A stretch of 64,000 nucleotides of DNA from an uncultured bacterium (GCA_937981985.1 CALJNB010000019.1:124001-188000); one strand, 5' to 3'; shown: positions 50,102 through 59,439, counted from the stretch's first letter. Notes: generated by a model from the sequence alone, not told the origin. Numbers and translations are program-made.

Positions 50102-51544
50102 TTAGTCCTCTTGAGCAACATTGGGAAAAATAGCTATTGCAATCGTTAATAGAAAATACTCAAGAAAAATGACCCAATCGGGAATTGCCCAAAGACCTCC
50201 CGTTTGCATCGAAATCCACGACGTGTAACCAAGAAGAACTAAAAAGCTAAATATGAGCGAAGACTTGTGATTTGTTAGTGCAGCGAATGGAACAAGCCAG
50301 GCGACGTACCAGGGCATAATGGTGGGTGCGATCATATACAAAACCAAAATCAATAACAGTGAAGAAGTCAGCACATCTCGGCGAACAAACAAGAGCAGTA
50401 AAAGGAAACACGCCATCACAAGACCACCAATCGCTTTAGCGACAAACCCACTGATCTGGCTTTTTCGGAAAGATGTATTTGGAATCGTCTTCCCTTCCCA
50501 AATTTTTGTGAACCCGATACGCATCGCTAAATCGTCGTGTTGAGGAAATCGCACAATGGGATCGTCCTCAGTAGCGGCAGGATCACGCATAGAAAAATCG
50601 CCCACGCGTTCGAATAGTCGAAAATACCCTTCGTTATTTTTCCAGCTATTTGCGTACGCTCCAAACCCATCAAACAGGTGCCCCTGGGAAACAAAGGGAG
50701 CGTAGCTAAGTAAGAGCGTAGAAAAAACAACCACAACAAACGCAATCCGCTGTTGTAAAAATGTGAATCTGGATAGGGTGTGTTTACGACGCGCAAAAAC
50801 GATCAGAGGTAATAAAATAAGTCCTAAAAATTTTGCGGATATACTTAGTCCGATAAGAATTGCGGACAAAAGAACCCAACGTGTTTTCCACCGATAAACC
50901 AATAAAGCCAAGCCTAAAACCAAAAGAGCCCAAGCAAGAACATCAAGATGTCCAGACCACGCAACTTCATAAATAACGAGGGGGTTGAGAACATAAATCG
51001 CCATTGCATATTCCATGCGATTTCGCGTCCACGTTTCCTTTAAGATTTTGAAGAGCCCCCAAAGGGTCAGACCCTCGATAGCGATGAATCCAAGCTTTAC
51101 CGCGATGATACCGCCCTTTAGAAATGCAACAAGCGTAAAATAGAATTGCGCAAAAGGCGGATAGATAGCCGGAATATGATTGTGATTAATTAGCGGCCAA
51201 ATCTCGTTGTCGCGCAAAAAAATAAGAGCATCAGAATTAGGTGCATTCGCGAAAGGACTCAACCCGGCAAGGTTCACGCGTCCTTCCCAAACATAACGAA
51301 AAATGTCATCGGATAGGAGAGGATCGATAAACGCACAAGCAATACGAATCGCAAACCCAAGAATGAAAATCTCTTTCCAATTCCAACGCCCTTTCGCGGT
51401 AGCACGTAAAAAATAGAGATAGGGTAGAAAAAGAGAAGCGTAAACGATGACCAACGACAAAGGTGAGTACGTACCGACAAGCAACGCGTTCGTAACCGCC
51501 GTTAAGAAAAAAAACAGTCCGACAATGTAATTTGTTTTCTTCAA
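50102..51544 (-). CDS. GT87-like polyprenol-phosphate-dependent mannosyltransferase
   Basis: A 480-residue protein with about twelve membrane helices. The first external loop carries D-P-L-L-S-D-D-I-F-R-Y-V-W-E-G-R, the acidic catalytic signature of GT-C enzymes such as alpha-mannosyltransferases of the DUF2029/GT87 group. These use lipid-linked sugars (polyprenyl-phosphate mannose) and act on the outer face of the inner membrane. Starts at TTG, five bases after the end of the GT2 gene, with no clear ribosome binding site. It is followed by the RND gene after 63 bases. The exact sugar and acceptor are unknown. Confidence 0.78.
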   Translation of the reverse strand: MKKTNYIVGLFFFLTAVTNALLVGTYSPLSLVIVYASLFLPYLYFLRATAKGRWNWKEIFILGFAIRIACAFIDPLLSDDIFRYVWEGRVNLAGLSPFANAPNSDALIFLRDNEIWPLINHNHIPAIYPPFAQFYFTLVAFLKGGIIAVKLGFIAIEGLTLWGLFKILKETWTRNRMEYAMAIYVLNPLVIYEVAWSGHLDVLAWALLVLGLALLVYRWKTRWVLLSAILIGLSISAKFLGLILLPLIVFARRKHTLSRFTFLQQRIAFVVVVFSTLLLSYAPFVSQGHLFDGFGAYANSWKNNEGYFRLFERVGDFSMRDPAATEDDPIVRFPQHDDLAMRIGFTKIWEGKTIPNTSFRKSQISGFVAKAIGGLVMACFLLLLLFVRRDVLTSSLLLILVLYMIAPTIMPWYVAWLVPFAALTNHKSSLIFSFLVLLGYTSWISMQTGGLWAIPDWVIFLEYFLLTIAIAIFPNVAQED

Positions 51545-51549
51545 CGGGA

Positions 51550-53049
51550 TTAAGTCGAAGCAGATCGGAGCGTTCTAACGTTTTGAGAGATACTCAAAAT
51601 CGCGACGTAAAAAAAACCAAATTGGAAGAGCGCCAAAAAGGGGAGGCTATAATAACTCGCCGCAGGATTCATAAGCAAATTCACAATCGAGAAGGTGAAC
51701 CAGATACCGAGACCGAATTCAAAAAGTGGAAGAATTTTCGCCTTCTTAATATACGACTTGTTCATCCAATTTTTACTCGGAACCTTCTCAACGATAGCGT
51801 ATTTTGGAGTACGAACGAAAGGAGTATCATAACCGACCAGAGCTTCGATAACGGCCTTTGCGTTATTCAAAGAGATACCGATGCCGATCCCTAAAACCGC
51901 CGGAATAAGTCGTATCGTTTCGAAGAAACCCATCCCAATTTCTCGCTGGGATTTATAATAGAAGTAACAAATCGAAAATGTGGCTCCTAAGAAAATGGGT
52001 AAATCGATCATCAAGAAATGTGTCCAACCCGCGTTTACGCGAACGTAAATTGCGATAGGCATCAAGAGGGCCAGTAACACCATAAGAACGTATGCGAAGT
52101 TTGCGGTGAGGTGATAAAAAGCCTCGAGTTTAATTTTCAAGCTTTGATCACTTCGCAAAATTTCGGGCAACATTTTCTTGGCGACTTGAATAGAACCTTT
52201 CGCCCATCGATGTTGCTGCGATTTAAATGCCGAAATTTCGACAGGGAGTTCGCTTGGGACCGCTAAATCCCGAAGAAATCGGAACTGCCATCCTTTTAAT
52301 TGTGCACGATAGGATAAGTCCAAATCTTCGGTGAGTGTCTCGTGTTCCCATCCACCGGCCTCATCGATAGTCACGCGACGCCAGACGCCAGCGGTGCCAT
52401 TAAAGTTGAAGAATCGCCCGGATCGGTTTCTCGCCGTATGTTCGATCACAAAATGACCGTCCAACATAACGGCTTGAACGCGAGTCAATAAACTGAAGTC
52501 ACGATTGATATGGTCCCAACGGGCTTGCACCATTCCGATTTTCGGGTCGCTAAAATGATGAATAATTTCTCGTAGATATTTTCGATCGGGAACAAAGTCC
52601 GCGTCAAAAATGGCGACGAATTCGCCTTTTGCTACCTTTAAACCTTCGTGTAAAGCCCCGGCTTTATATCCAGTCCGATCGGTACGATGCAAAAGAACGA
52701 TATCGATTCCCCTTTCTTTCCAGCGATCGACCGCTTCTTGCGCAATCTCAGTAGTATTATCCGTAGAATCGTCAAGAACCTGAATTTCGAGACGATCAGA
52801 GGGATAGTCCATCTCACAAATGGCATTAATTAGACGAACTGCGACGTATTTTTCGTTGAAAAAAGGGAGCTGAATCGTAACTTTTGGTAGATCGAGCTCT
52901 GAAAAAGGCGCTAAAGGAGCCTGGTCTTCGCCGGCATACTTACGATAGAGGTACACCATGAGATAACGATGTGAACCGTAGAAAGCAAGAATAGCTAACA
53001 CAGCGAAGTATGCTATAAGAATGATAGTTTTAAAAATATCGTAATCCAT
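51550..53049 (-). CDS. GT2 family processive glycosyltransferase (cellulose synthase-like)
   Basis: A 499-residue membrane protein. It has an N-terminal membrane helix, then a GT2 catalytic domain (about 50-290) with V-L-D-D-S-T-D, F-D-A-D-F (the DxD metal site), T-E-D-L-D and Q-Q-H-R-W. Several C-terminal membrane helices follow (about 310-480). These motifs define processive beta-glycosyltransferases such as cellulose and hyaluronan synthases, and related glucosyltransferases that act on lipids. Start ATG with GGGC upstream. The last segment is close to the GT87-like gene, so the two form an operon. The product sugar is not readable from sequence. Confidence 0.88.
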   Translation of the reverse strand: MDYDIFKTIILIAYFAVLAILAFYGSHRYLMVYLYRKYAGEDQAPLAPFSELDLPKVTIQLPFFNEKYVAVRLINAICEMDYPSDRLEIQVLDDSTDNTTEIAQEAVDRWKERGIDIVLLHRTDRTGYKAGALHEGLKVAKGEFVAIFDADFVPDRKYLREIIHHFSDPKIGMVQARWDHINRDFSLLTRVQAVMLDGHFVIEHTARNRSGRFFNFNGTAGVWRRVTIDEAGGWEHETLTEDLDLSYRAQLKGWQFRFLRDLAVPSELPVEISAFKSQQHRWAKGSIQVAKKMLPEILRSDQSLKIKLEAFYHLTANFAYVLMVLLALLMPIAIYVRVNAGWTHFLMIDLPIFLGATFSICYFYYKSQREIGMGFFETIRLIPAVLGIGIGISLNNAKAVIEALVGYDTPFVRTPKYAIVEKVPSKNWMNKSYIKKAKILPLFEFGLGIWFTFSIVNLLMNPAASYYSLPFLALFQFGFFYVAILSISQNVRTLRSAST

Positions 53050-53079
53050 CTATTAGCCCGCTAGTTACATACTCAATGG

Positions 53080-53117
53080 GTTGACGTCACTTACGTTGCT
53101 GAAAAGATGACGTCAAC
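53080..53117. promoter_or_regulatory. Paired TGACGTCA sites in a divergent promoter
   Basis: Arms GTTGACGTCA and TGACGTCAAC are perfect 10-bp inverted repeats, separated by 18 bases, between the GT2 gene and the UbiA-like gene. Each arm contains the 8-bp palindrome TGACGTCA, with centres 26 bases apart. The position between two divergent glycan operons suggests a shared operator. Confidence 0.6.
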
Positions 53118-53165
53118 TCTTTAGAGGTCGCAAAACTTAACTGAATTTAAAGAATTATTTCAAAA

Positions 53166-54113
53166 ATGAGCACAAAACCTGAACAAAACATAAAAAGTGA
53201 CGATATTCCTAGTCGTTCGCTCATAAAAGCCGCACTTGTAAGTATGCGACCCCAGCAATGGGTGAAAAATATTTTCGTTTTGGCACCTGCCTTTTTCTCG
53301 ATGAAATTTTTGGAGATTGTCCCGCTCGCGACAAGTTTACTCGCTGCGTTATTATTCTCTTTCGGCGCGAGCGCCGTCTATCTATTAAACGATATTTTCG
53401 ACATCGAAAAAGATCGTAATCACCCCACCAAGAAAAAGCGTCCCATTCCAAGCGGACAACTTCCGATCAAATCCGCTTGGACCTTGTGCCTGATTCTAGG
53501 GCTTAGCGCTGTAGGAGGCGCCGCATTTATAGATTGGCGATTTGGGGTTGCTCTCGGTTTCTACCTTGTCATGAACCTGGCTTATTCGACGGTCCTAAAA
53601 AACGTGCCCTTTTTGGACGTCTCGATCATCGCTACAGGTTTCGTACTGCGCGTTCTGGCTGGATCTTTTGCGATCGATGTCCTCATTTCTGAATGGCTAT
53701 TTGTTTGCACCTTTTTACTTGCTCTTTATCTAGGGCTTGGAAAAAGACAACACGAATTAAAATTGGTGATGCGCGGTGAAGCATCAAAGGTCCGAAAAGT
53801 TCTAGAACGGTACCATCCCGAACTATTGGAATTCGCATTCCTCTTCGTCGCCGGAATTACCATCGCGTGTTATACGGTCTATACCCTATCGGCATCGCTC
53901 CCTAATCAACCTCTTCGGGTAAACGCCACACCTTTTAACAGCGCATATTTGCCAATCACGATTCCCTTTACGGTTTTCGGAATCACGAGATTTTACCAAC
54001 TTGTAAATAAGGATGCGCCGGACAGCCCAACCGACTTATTGCTTCGTGATTGGCCTTTCATCCTCAATCTATTTTGTTGGGCAGGATGCGCATTGATCTT
54101 GGTGTTCATTTGA
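53166..54113 (+). CDS. UbiA-family decaprenyl-phosphate phosphoribosyltransferase-like protein
   Basis: A 315-residue protein with about nine membrane helices and the two Asp-rich prenyl-binding motifs: N-D-I-F-D-I-E-K-D near 76-84 followed by K-K-K-R-P-I-P-S-G, and a second, weaker one after the fifth helix. This pairing is characteristic of the UbiA-like enzymes that transfer phosphoribose from PRPP to decaprenyl phosphate, the route to decaprenyl-phosphoarabinose, and of related prenyl-linked polysaccharide enzymes. No arabinose epimerase genes are nearby, so the sugar is uncertain. It overlaps the next gene by four bases (TTGA). The ribosome binding site is weak. Confidence 0.85.
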   Translation: MSTKPEQNIKSDDIPSRSLIKAALVSMRPQQWVKNIFVLAPAFFSMKFLEIVPLATSLLAALLFSFGASAVYLLNDIFDIEKDRNHPTKKKRPIPSGQLPIKSAWTLCLILGLSAVGGAAFIDWRFGVALGFYLVMNLAYSTVLKNVPFLDVSIIATGFVLRVLAGSFAIDVLISEWLFVCTFLLALYLGLGKRQHELKLVMRGEASKVRKVLERYHPELLEFAFLFVAGITIACYTVYTLSASLPNQPLRVNATPFNSAYLPITIPFTVFGITRFYQLVNKDAPDSPTDLLLRDWPFILNLFCWAGCALILVFI

Positions 54114-55228
54114 AAGCAGAAAAAAGCGTACTATTTCTTATTACGGGCTTGGGACACGGTGGAGCAGAAACACAAGTGGTTCGAGTTGCATGCGAACTTA
54201 AAAAAAGAGGGTGGGAAGTTAGCGTCGTTACCTTGATTAAACCCGTCGCCAAACCTCTGATTCAACAATTATCAGCCAACAATGTCATGCTTAAATCACT
54301 TGAACTCGGTGAGGGCTCAAAGCTCAGAGATCTCAGGCTAATCAACCGCTTATTGCGAATTTTGGAATCTGAAAAACCTTATGTGCTTTGTTCTTTTCTT
54401 TTCCATGCCAATATCATCGGTCAAGTCACAGCCCAACTCTCTGGAGTACCGCGCTTTATAACAAGCATTCGCGGAGCTTCATTTGGATCGGATAAGCGCA
54501 TAAAATTCGCAAAATTTTTTCATTCTTTCGACCACATCACCACGCTAAACTCAAACGAAGTCGCCGAAAAAATGATTAAAGAGGGTGTTTTAAAAAGAGA
54601 GAAAACACGAGTCGTTAACAACGCAATTTCAATCCAAAAATATCGTCGTCCAAACGCAGTCCGTGGAAACGAACGAAAGAAACTAGGAATAGCACCGGAC
54701 ACCTTCGTTTTTATAGCGGTCGGGCGCGTTCACCCGGTAAAGGGCTACGATTTCTTAGTAGACGCTTGCGCCGGATTGAAAGGCAAGATCAAGTTGCTCA
54801 TTGTTGGAAAAGACGACAACTCAGCGCTTTATGATAACATTAAAAAAAGTAAACTTGAAAACTTTATCACGCTTCTCGGTTATCGGGTCGACATACCGGA
54901 ATTACTAGCCGCTGCCGATGCTCTCGTACTTTCATCGGTTTCAGAGGGTTTACCCAACGCGCTCATAGAGGCCCATGCCGCCGGACTTCCTGTTATCAGT
55001 ACCCGAGTCGGCGGAGCCAGCGAGATCGTCATCGAAAACGAAAGCGGATATTTAGTGGAACCTCAGAACGCCAACGCCTTATCGAAGGCCATGCAAAAAA
55101 TGGCACAAATACCAAAAATTGAGTTAAAAAAGATGGGAGACATCGGTCAAAAACACGTCGCAAACACCTTTGGACTGGCGCCGATAGTTGACCAATGGGA
55201 AGAGGTTTTGTTGGGGCAAAACGAATGA
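54110..55228 (+). CDS. GT4 family glycosyltransferase
   Basis: A 372-residue protein from TTG at 54110, whose codon overlaps the previous stop in a TTGA arrangement; ATG at 54086 would add eight residues. The N-terminal domain has the G-L-G-H-G-G-A-E-T-Q loop. The C-terminal domain carries A-V-G-R-V-H-P-V-K-G-Y and the E-x7-E motif, S-E-G-L-P-N-A-L-I-E-A, followed by G-L-P-V-I-S-T, all hallmarks of retaining GT4 enzymes. It acts in the cytoplasm on nucleotide sugars. As the second gene after the UbiA-like protein, it probably extends a lipid-linked glycan. No ribosome binding site is needed if translation is coupled. Confidence 0.88.
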   Translation: MKAEKSVLFLITGLGHGGAETQVVRVACELKKRGWEVSVVTLIKPVAKPLIQQLSANNVMLKSLELGEGSKLRDLRLINRLLRILESEKPYVLCSFLFHANIIGQVTAQLSGVPRFITSIRGASFGSDKRIKFAKFFHSFDHITTLNSNEVAEKMIKEGVLKREKTRVVNNAISIQKYRRPNAVRGNERKKLGIAPDTFVFIAVGRVHPVKGYDFLVDACAGLKGKIKLLIVGKDDNSALYDNIKKSKLENFITLLGYRVDIPELLAAADALVLSSVSEGLPNALIEAHAAGLPVISTRVGGASEIVIENESGYLVEPQNANALSKAMQKMAQIPKIELKKMGDIGQKHVANTFGLAPIVDQWEEVLLGQNE

Positions 55229-55318
55229 TGAAAAAGAAACCGCCGGCGTCCGTTTTTTTTCGCGTCAATAAGTCCTTAGATTAAAACAACCATCGCAATC
55301 GGGATTTGAAACTACTCT

Positions 55319-55344
55319 TAAAAAAACGCTGAACTTCTAGCGCC
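55319..55344 (-). terminator. Candidate terminator of the TPR gene
   Basis: On the minus strand a short stem CGCT, an 8-base loop, AGCG (plus one G-T pair) is followed by seven T residues, 8 bases after the stop codon of the TPR gene. The stem is short, so confidence is moderate. Confidence 0.5.
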
Positions 55345-55351
55345 AGTGGAT

Positions 55352-56803
55352 TTATCCAGCGGTGGAAAACGAATCGTAAAGAGCATCGATGACCGGTTCG
55401 AATTTCATTTTTTGAGCTGAAGGGAGACGTTCCGAAATTCGGTCTAATACGAGAAGGTCCCAACGAAAGATTTCAAAAGTAGGAGTTTGAATCGTCTTTC
55501 CATCCATCAATTCACATAACAAATCCAACGCAATTACAATCGGCATCGCATCGTCTCCGACCTCCAGATTCTCGTGAACCATCTCTTCTCGAATTTCACG
55601 ATAAGCTTGCCATTTATCATAAAGAGCGAGCTGTTCCAAAAACTCGACATAAGTATCGCTATCCCATTCACCTTCGGAAAAATTGCGAATGCCAAGCTCG
55701 GGATCTACAGCTAAAACGGCACAAATATGATTAAAAATGATTTCGGGATCACGAGAAATTTCAAGAGCTTCTTCGGCGAGGACTAACGATTCTTTGACCA
55801 TCCCACGGGTTCGATACACATGAGACTTGGCGGCGGATAGAAATGCATTCGGACCGATCACTTCGAGGCCCTGATCTAACATAGAAATCGCGCTATCGAT
55901 CTCTCCGTTTTTCTCAGAAACATCAGCCAACATAAGATAAATCTCGGGAACGTTAGTCTTCAGCTTTGCAAACTCTCGAAGCCGGCGCTGACCTTTGTCC
56001 GGATTTTTCTCTAAAAGTAGCTTTACTTCATAGAGAATATAATCTGGGTTTTCTGGGTCCCACTCCTGGCAACGACGTAGGAGCCGCAATGAATGCTCCC
56101 ATTTTCCTTGCGGCATCAAAGCGCGACATAGACCCCAGTCCGAGGGCTCGATTGGCGCTTGAATTTCTTCACAATATCGGAAGGCGGATTCAGCCCGTTT
56201 CCACTCTTCTGCCTCTAGCCAAACTGCACCAATAGCTAGCCATAACTCCTTGTCCTTGGGAGCCAATACACCGGCGCGCTCTAAAGATTTTGCGGCTTGA
56301 ATTTGATCGCCCTGATTGGAAAAAAGAGTCGCCAATGTCCGACACGCGGTAATCGTACCGCCTTCAACTAATGATTTTTTGAAGAGCGCGATCGCCCGTT
56401 CTTCGTTTCCACAATCGAGTTGGTAATCAGCCAAAAAGGTATATTGACCCGCGGTTAATGGAAGTGATTCTAAGCTATCGAGTTCAAGTTGAACCTCATC
56501 GAACCCGACGCTGCTCAGTAAAAAATCAAGGTTTAGAAGTCGTAAACTTGCATCGTTTTCGTTTATGGCTAAACCTTTTTGCAATGTCAAAATGGCTTCA
56601 TCTTCGTAGCCAAGATATTGTTGAATGGCCCCAAGCGTTGCTGCGCTGCTTGTTGTTGGCTGAGACTCAAATCTCTTCTGGCTTAACGAAAAAAAGAGGT
56701 CCACATCCTCGTCTTCTAGGGCCTCAAGATTTTTTTTTGGTAGTTCGGAAAAGGGAACCAAAAGATGAATGAGATCGTAGAGTGGATTATCACCTTCACG
56801 CAT
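55352..56803 (-). CDS. Tetratricopeptide-repeat protein
   Basis: A 483-residue soluble protein made largely of repeated 34-residue helix pairs with the alternation W/L-G-Y/A-A/G-P typical of TPR motifs (for example residues about 60-95, 130-200, 240-330). There is no signal peptide and no catalytic domain. TPR superhelices bind peptides of partner proteins. It overlaps the phosphatase-CNBD gene start by 8 bases, which implies a functional link with the PP2C protein. Target unknown. Confidence 0.78.
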   Translation of the reverse strand: MREGDNPLYDLIHLLVPFSELPKKNLEALEDEDVDLFFSLSQKRFESQPTTSSAATLGAIQQYLGYEDEAILTLQKGLAINENDASLRLLNLDFLLSSVGFDEVQLELDSLESLPLTAGQYTFLADYQLDCGNEERAIALFKKSLVEGGTITACRTLATLFSNQGDQIQAAKSLERAGVLAPKDKELWLAIGAVWLEAEEWKRAESAFRYCEEIQAPIEPSDWGLCRALMPQGKWEHSLRLLRRCQEWDPENPDYILYEVKLLLEKNPDKGQRRLREFAKLKTNVPEIYLMLADVSEKNGEIDSAISMLDQGLEVIGPNAFLSAAKSHVYRTRGMVKESLVLAEEALEISRDPEIIFNHICAVLAVDPELGIRNFSEGEWDSDTYVEFLEQLALYDKWQAYREIREEMVHENLEVGDDAMPIVIALDLLCELMDGKTIQTPTFEIFRWDLLVLDRISERLPSAQKMKFEPVIDALYDSFSTAG

Positions 56804-58031
56804 TTTTGACTCGGGCGAGGTCTTTGGACAAACGCGAAATTTCTCGTGCAGAGGATTTCAATAAATTCCATAAGAGACGCGCACCAATTTCTGATTCGCT
56901 AACAACAATTTGTCGAAATCGAGCTTCAGAGATGGTCAGTAGACGAACATCGGTCTCGCATCTGGCCGCAAAAGCACTTGGGTCGTCGGTGACCAGAGCC
57001 AGTTCACCAAAATGAGCTCCAGAATTGACCGTACCGACGACGGTATGCCCAACCAGCAAATCGACTTCGCCACTGGCTACCATATACAGTGAATCGAGTA
57101 CATCTCCCTCTGAAAAAATCGTCTCTCCGGGAAGGTAGGTTTCCTGACCAATGATTCTCATGAGTTTGAGAATATGTTGCGTATTAAGGCCCTTAAACAG
57201 ACCTACTTGTTCAAGTAAGCTAGCCTGACCCATCGTATCCAAACGTGGCCGTTCCAAACGCAGACTGCGTGATAAATCATCATCTTGAACACGCAGCACG
57301 AGTCCAGTTAGATTATCGGCGCCACCTCTTTCCTTGGCACAATTAATCAAATTTTGCAGCAAAATCTCTTCGTCATATTTTGCAAAAAACTGACCGATTT
57401 CGGGACCGCTTAAATAGTCTGTAATACCGTCAGAACATAAAAAGAGACGGTCATCATCTTGAAGGTCGAGAAAAATGGAATCGATTTCTACCTGAGGTTT
57501 TCCACCAATGCTTCGTGATAGAACATGTTGATACTTGGACAACATTTTTTTATTCGATATATTCTGCGCTTTTAGTTCTTCTGAAAAAGTATGGTCTTCA
57601 GTAATGCGATAGATTTCGTCTTCGCGAATAAGATAGACACGACTATCTCCGACGTGAGCTACGAATGCGGCGGCGCCTGAAACTAAGATGGCCTCGCACG
57701 TAGATGCCATTGGAGCCGGAGAATCTTTGGCACGTCCAAGCTCATAAACATCACGATTGATCTTTTGTATTACCGCAAAGAATTTGGCGAACACTTCTTC
57801 GCGGTGCTTATGATTGTTGATGGGATCATCGGATGCAGCGAAATTTGATAAGCGCACGGCGGCGGCGGCGAGGCCATCAGCAATCATCTGACTGGCGAGT
57901 TCACCATCGTCTCCACCGCCCACACCATCGGCTACCAGAAAAATACCGCATTCCTCATTAAAATAGAAACAATCTTCGTTATTGGTCCGTTTAAGACCAG
58001 GGTCAGTAATGGCCCAAGCGCTATTTAACAT
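56796..58031 (-). CDS. PP2C-type protein phosphatase fused to a cyclic-nucleotide-binding domain
   Basis: A 411-residue protein. Residues about 5-245 are a PP2C (PPM) phosphatase: R-T-N-N-E-D, V-A-D-G-V-G-G at 33-39, A-H-V-G-D-S-R, S-D-G-I-T-D and D-N-L-T-G, supplying the metal-binding Asp residues. Residues about 275-395 are a cAMP/cGMP-receptor fold (cNMP-binding) with G-E-T-I-F-S-E-G-D and a phosphate-binding-cassette-like G-A-H-F-G-E-L-A-L, lacking an HTH. Binding of a cyclic nucleotide may regulate dephosphorylation of kinase substrates. The two kinases encoded at 8.0 and 39.3 kb are natural partners, though the link is inferred. The ATG lies 19 bases after the previous stop. Confidence 0.9.
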   Translation of the reverse strand: MLNSAWAITDPGLKRTNNEDCFYFNEECGIFLVADGVGGGDDGELASQMIADGLAAAAVRLSNFAASDDPINNHKHREEVFAKFFAVIQKINRDVYELGRAKDSPAPMASTCEAILVSGAAAFVAHVGDSRVYLIREDEIYRITEDHTFSEELKAQNISNKKMLSKYQHVLSRSIGGKPQVEIDSIFLDLQDDDRLFLCSDGITDYLSGPEIGQFFAKYDEEILLQNLINCAKERGGADNLTGLVLRVQDDDLSRSLRLERPRLDTMGQASLLEQVGLFKGLNTQHILKLMRIIGQETYLPGETIFSEGDVLDSLYMVASGEVDLLVGHTVVGTVNSGAHFGELALVTDDPSAFAARCETDVRLLTISEARFRQIVVSESEIGARLLWNLLKSSAREISRLSKDLARVKNA

Positions 58032-58050
58032 TTGTAATCCTGCTTACTAT

Positions 58051-58503
58051 TTATTCTTTGTTTTTTATAAGTTCTTCTATTTGATCAAGTAATTCAAACG
58101 TAGACGGATATTCGGATAAAGATCGCAAGGTTGTCATACGGTTCTGGATAGGCGAACAACGTTCAAACCCGCGTCTTTTGAAAAGATCTACGATATGTTT
58201 TAAACACGCCCCATACACTTTTTCAGAGGGGTGATCTAAACATCGAATTAAAAAATCTTCGGTGTCCGGAAATGCTTGCTTCTTCTTAACGAATTTGGTC
58301 ATCGCTTTTACATATTCTCGGAAGTCTTTGGTCGCGGTTATTTCATTAACCCATGCTCTCCAAATTCCTTCCTCAGAATCCTCGTCAGGCGTTACAGAGC
58401 CCAATAAATCCTTGAACCTGTCCGGGACTTGACCGTCATTACTGAATAGTGAATCCAAATCTTTTTTATAAGAAGCGCTCGAGTTTGATTTTTTTTTAGT
58501 CAT
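58051..58503 (-). CDS. Small helical protein of unknown function
   Basis: A 150-residue protein with a Lys/Ser-rich tail (1-20), then helix pairs (about 45-150), one of them with C-L-D-H-P-S-E-K-V-Y-G-A-C. The spacing resembles HEAT-like repeats but the family is not clear. Its ATG follows directly after the TAG stop of the upstream lipoprotein gene in the same frame, with a plausible GGAAA site inside that gene's end. Nineteen bases separate its stop from the PP2C-CNBD gene, suggesting cotranscription. Confidence 0.65.
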   Translation of the reverse strand: MTKKKSNSSASYKKDLDSLFSNDGQVPDRFKDLLGSVTPDEDSEEGIWRAWVNEITATKDFREYVKAMTKFVKKKQAFPDTEDFLIRCLDHPSEKVYGACLKHIVDLFKRRGFERCSPIQNRMTTLRSLSEYPSTFELLDQIEELIKNKE

Positions 58504-59439
58504 CTATTTTCCAACACAAAAAACTTCACCGCTGACTTCATTGGAGACTACACAGTTTTCATTCTCTGCGCATTCCAAACAAGGACAAGTTTGGCATTCA
58601 ATAGTAGGTCGGATGGTCCGACAACGATGTTTGGGCGAAATAGCGCCGCCGTTAGGTAGACATCTTTCGCCGACATTACATTCTGTACCGCAACTGTCTC
58701 TCGATCGAGCATTACAGGTATAGACGTCGGGACGCGTTCCGCAATATTTTTTCCCATCGCCGATGTCACATGCCCAACCGTCACCAAAGCAATTACGTCG
58801 GCATCTCCCAGCATTACAGGCTGATTTGTTTGCGCTACAAACATTCCCACATGCGCCGCAATTTAATGGGTCGACCTCAAGCTTAACACATTTACCATTA
58901 CAATCTTGGTAGCCATCAAGACATACACATGCGCTATTAACGCACGCCGCCGCCTGACCGCAGCTTATCCCACATCCGCCACAATTTAGTGGGTCGTTTG
59001 CCATATCTTTGCAGGTATTATCGCTCCCGCAGGGCTCGGAATTTTCAGGACAAATACAGCGCCCCTGGTCACAAGATCCGAAAATCGAGTCACAACTATT
59101 ACCACATTTCCCGCAGTGATCCGCGTCCGTCTCAAGGTCAACAACCGATCCGTCGCAGAGAATCTGCACCTCTTCTTCAACGAGATCTTCTAGATCTTTC
59201 GACATATCGGGTTCTGTGGGTTGAGCTGTTAAATCTGGTGTCGCCGAATTCGGAACCTGAACATCGACAGTCTCCAAATCTGGAGTTCGAACCGCGTCCT
59301 GGGTCATATCTCTCAGGTCAGTCGTGCTGATAACGACTTCAATTTTACTTGGATCTTTGGGAGCAACACCAGCGTCAAATTGGCAGGAGCTAGAACTTAG
59401 AATCAATACATATATTAACGTTTTCATTTTCATTTTCAT
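58504..59439 (-). CDS. Cys-rich lipoprotein
   Basis: A 311-residue lipoprotein. It opens with three tandem ATG codons (M-K-M-K-M-K), a signal peptide and a lipobox S-S-S-C. An acidic, Thr/Asp-rich linker (20-90) follows, then Cys-rich repeats with D-x-x-x-C-G-x-C-G-x-x-C, repeated three times, of a type common in Myxococcota surface proteins. A final Cys cluster (about 210-310) holds further disulfide pairs. AGGAT before the first ATG supports that start. It ends in TAG immediately followed by the start of the next gene in the same frame. Function unknown. Confidence 0.75.
   Translation of the reverse strand: MKMKMKTLIYVLILSSSSCQFDAGVAPKDPSKIEVVISTTDLRDMTQDAVRTPDLETVDVQVPNSATPDLTAQPTEPDMSKDLEDLVEEEVQILCDGSVVDLETDADHCGKCGNSCDSIFGSCDQGRCICPENSEPCGSDNTCKDMANDPLNCGGCGISCGQAAACVNSACVCLDGYQDCNGKCVKLEVDPLNCGACGNVCSANKSACNAGRCRRNCFGDGWACDIGDGKKYCGTRPDVYTCNARSRDSCGTECNVGERCLPNGGAISPKHRCRTIRPTIECQTCPCLECAENENCVVSNEVSGEVFCVGK

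Noticed and set aside
53082-53115. Eukaryotic CRE-type site based on TGACGTCA
   Set aside because: The genome is bacterial; the match to the eukaryotic consensus is coincidental, so only the inverted-repeat geometry is reported.
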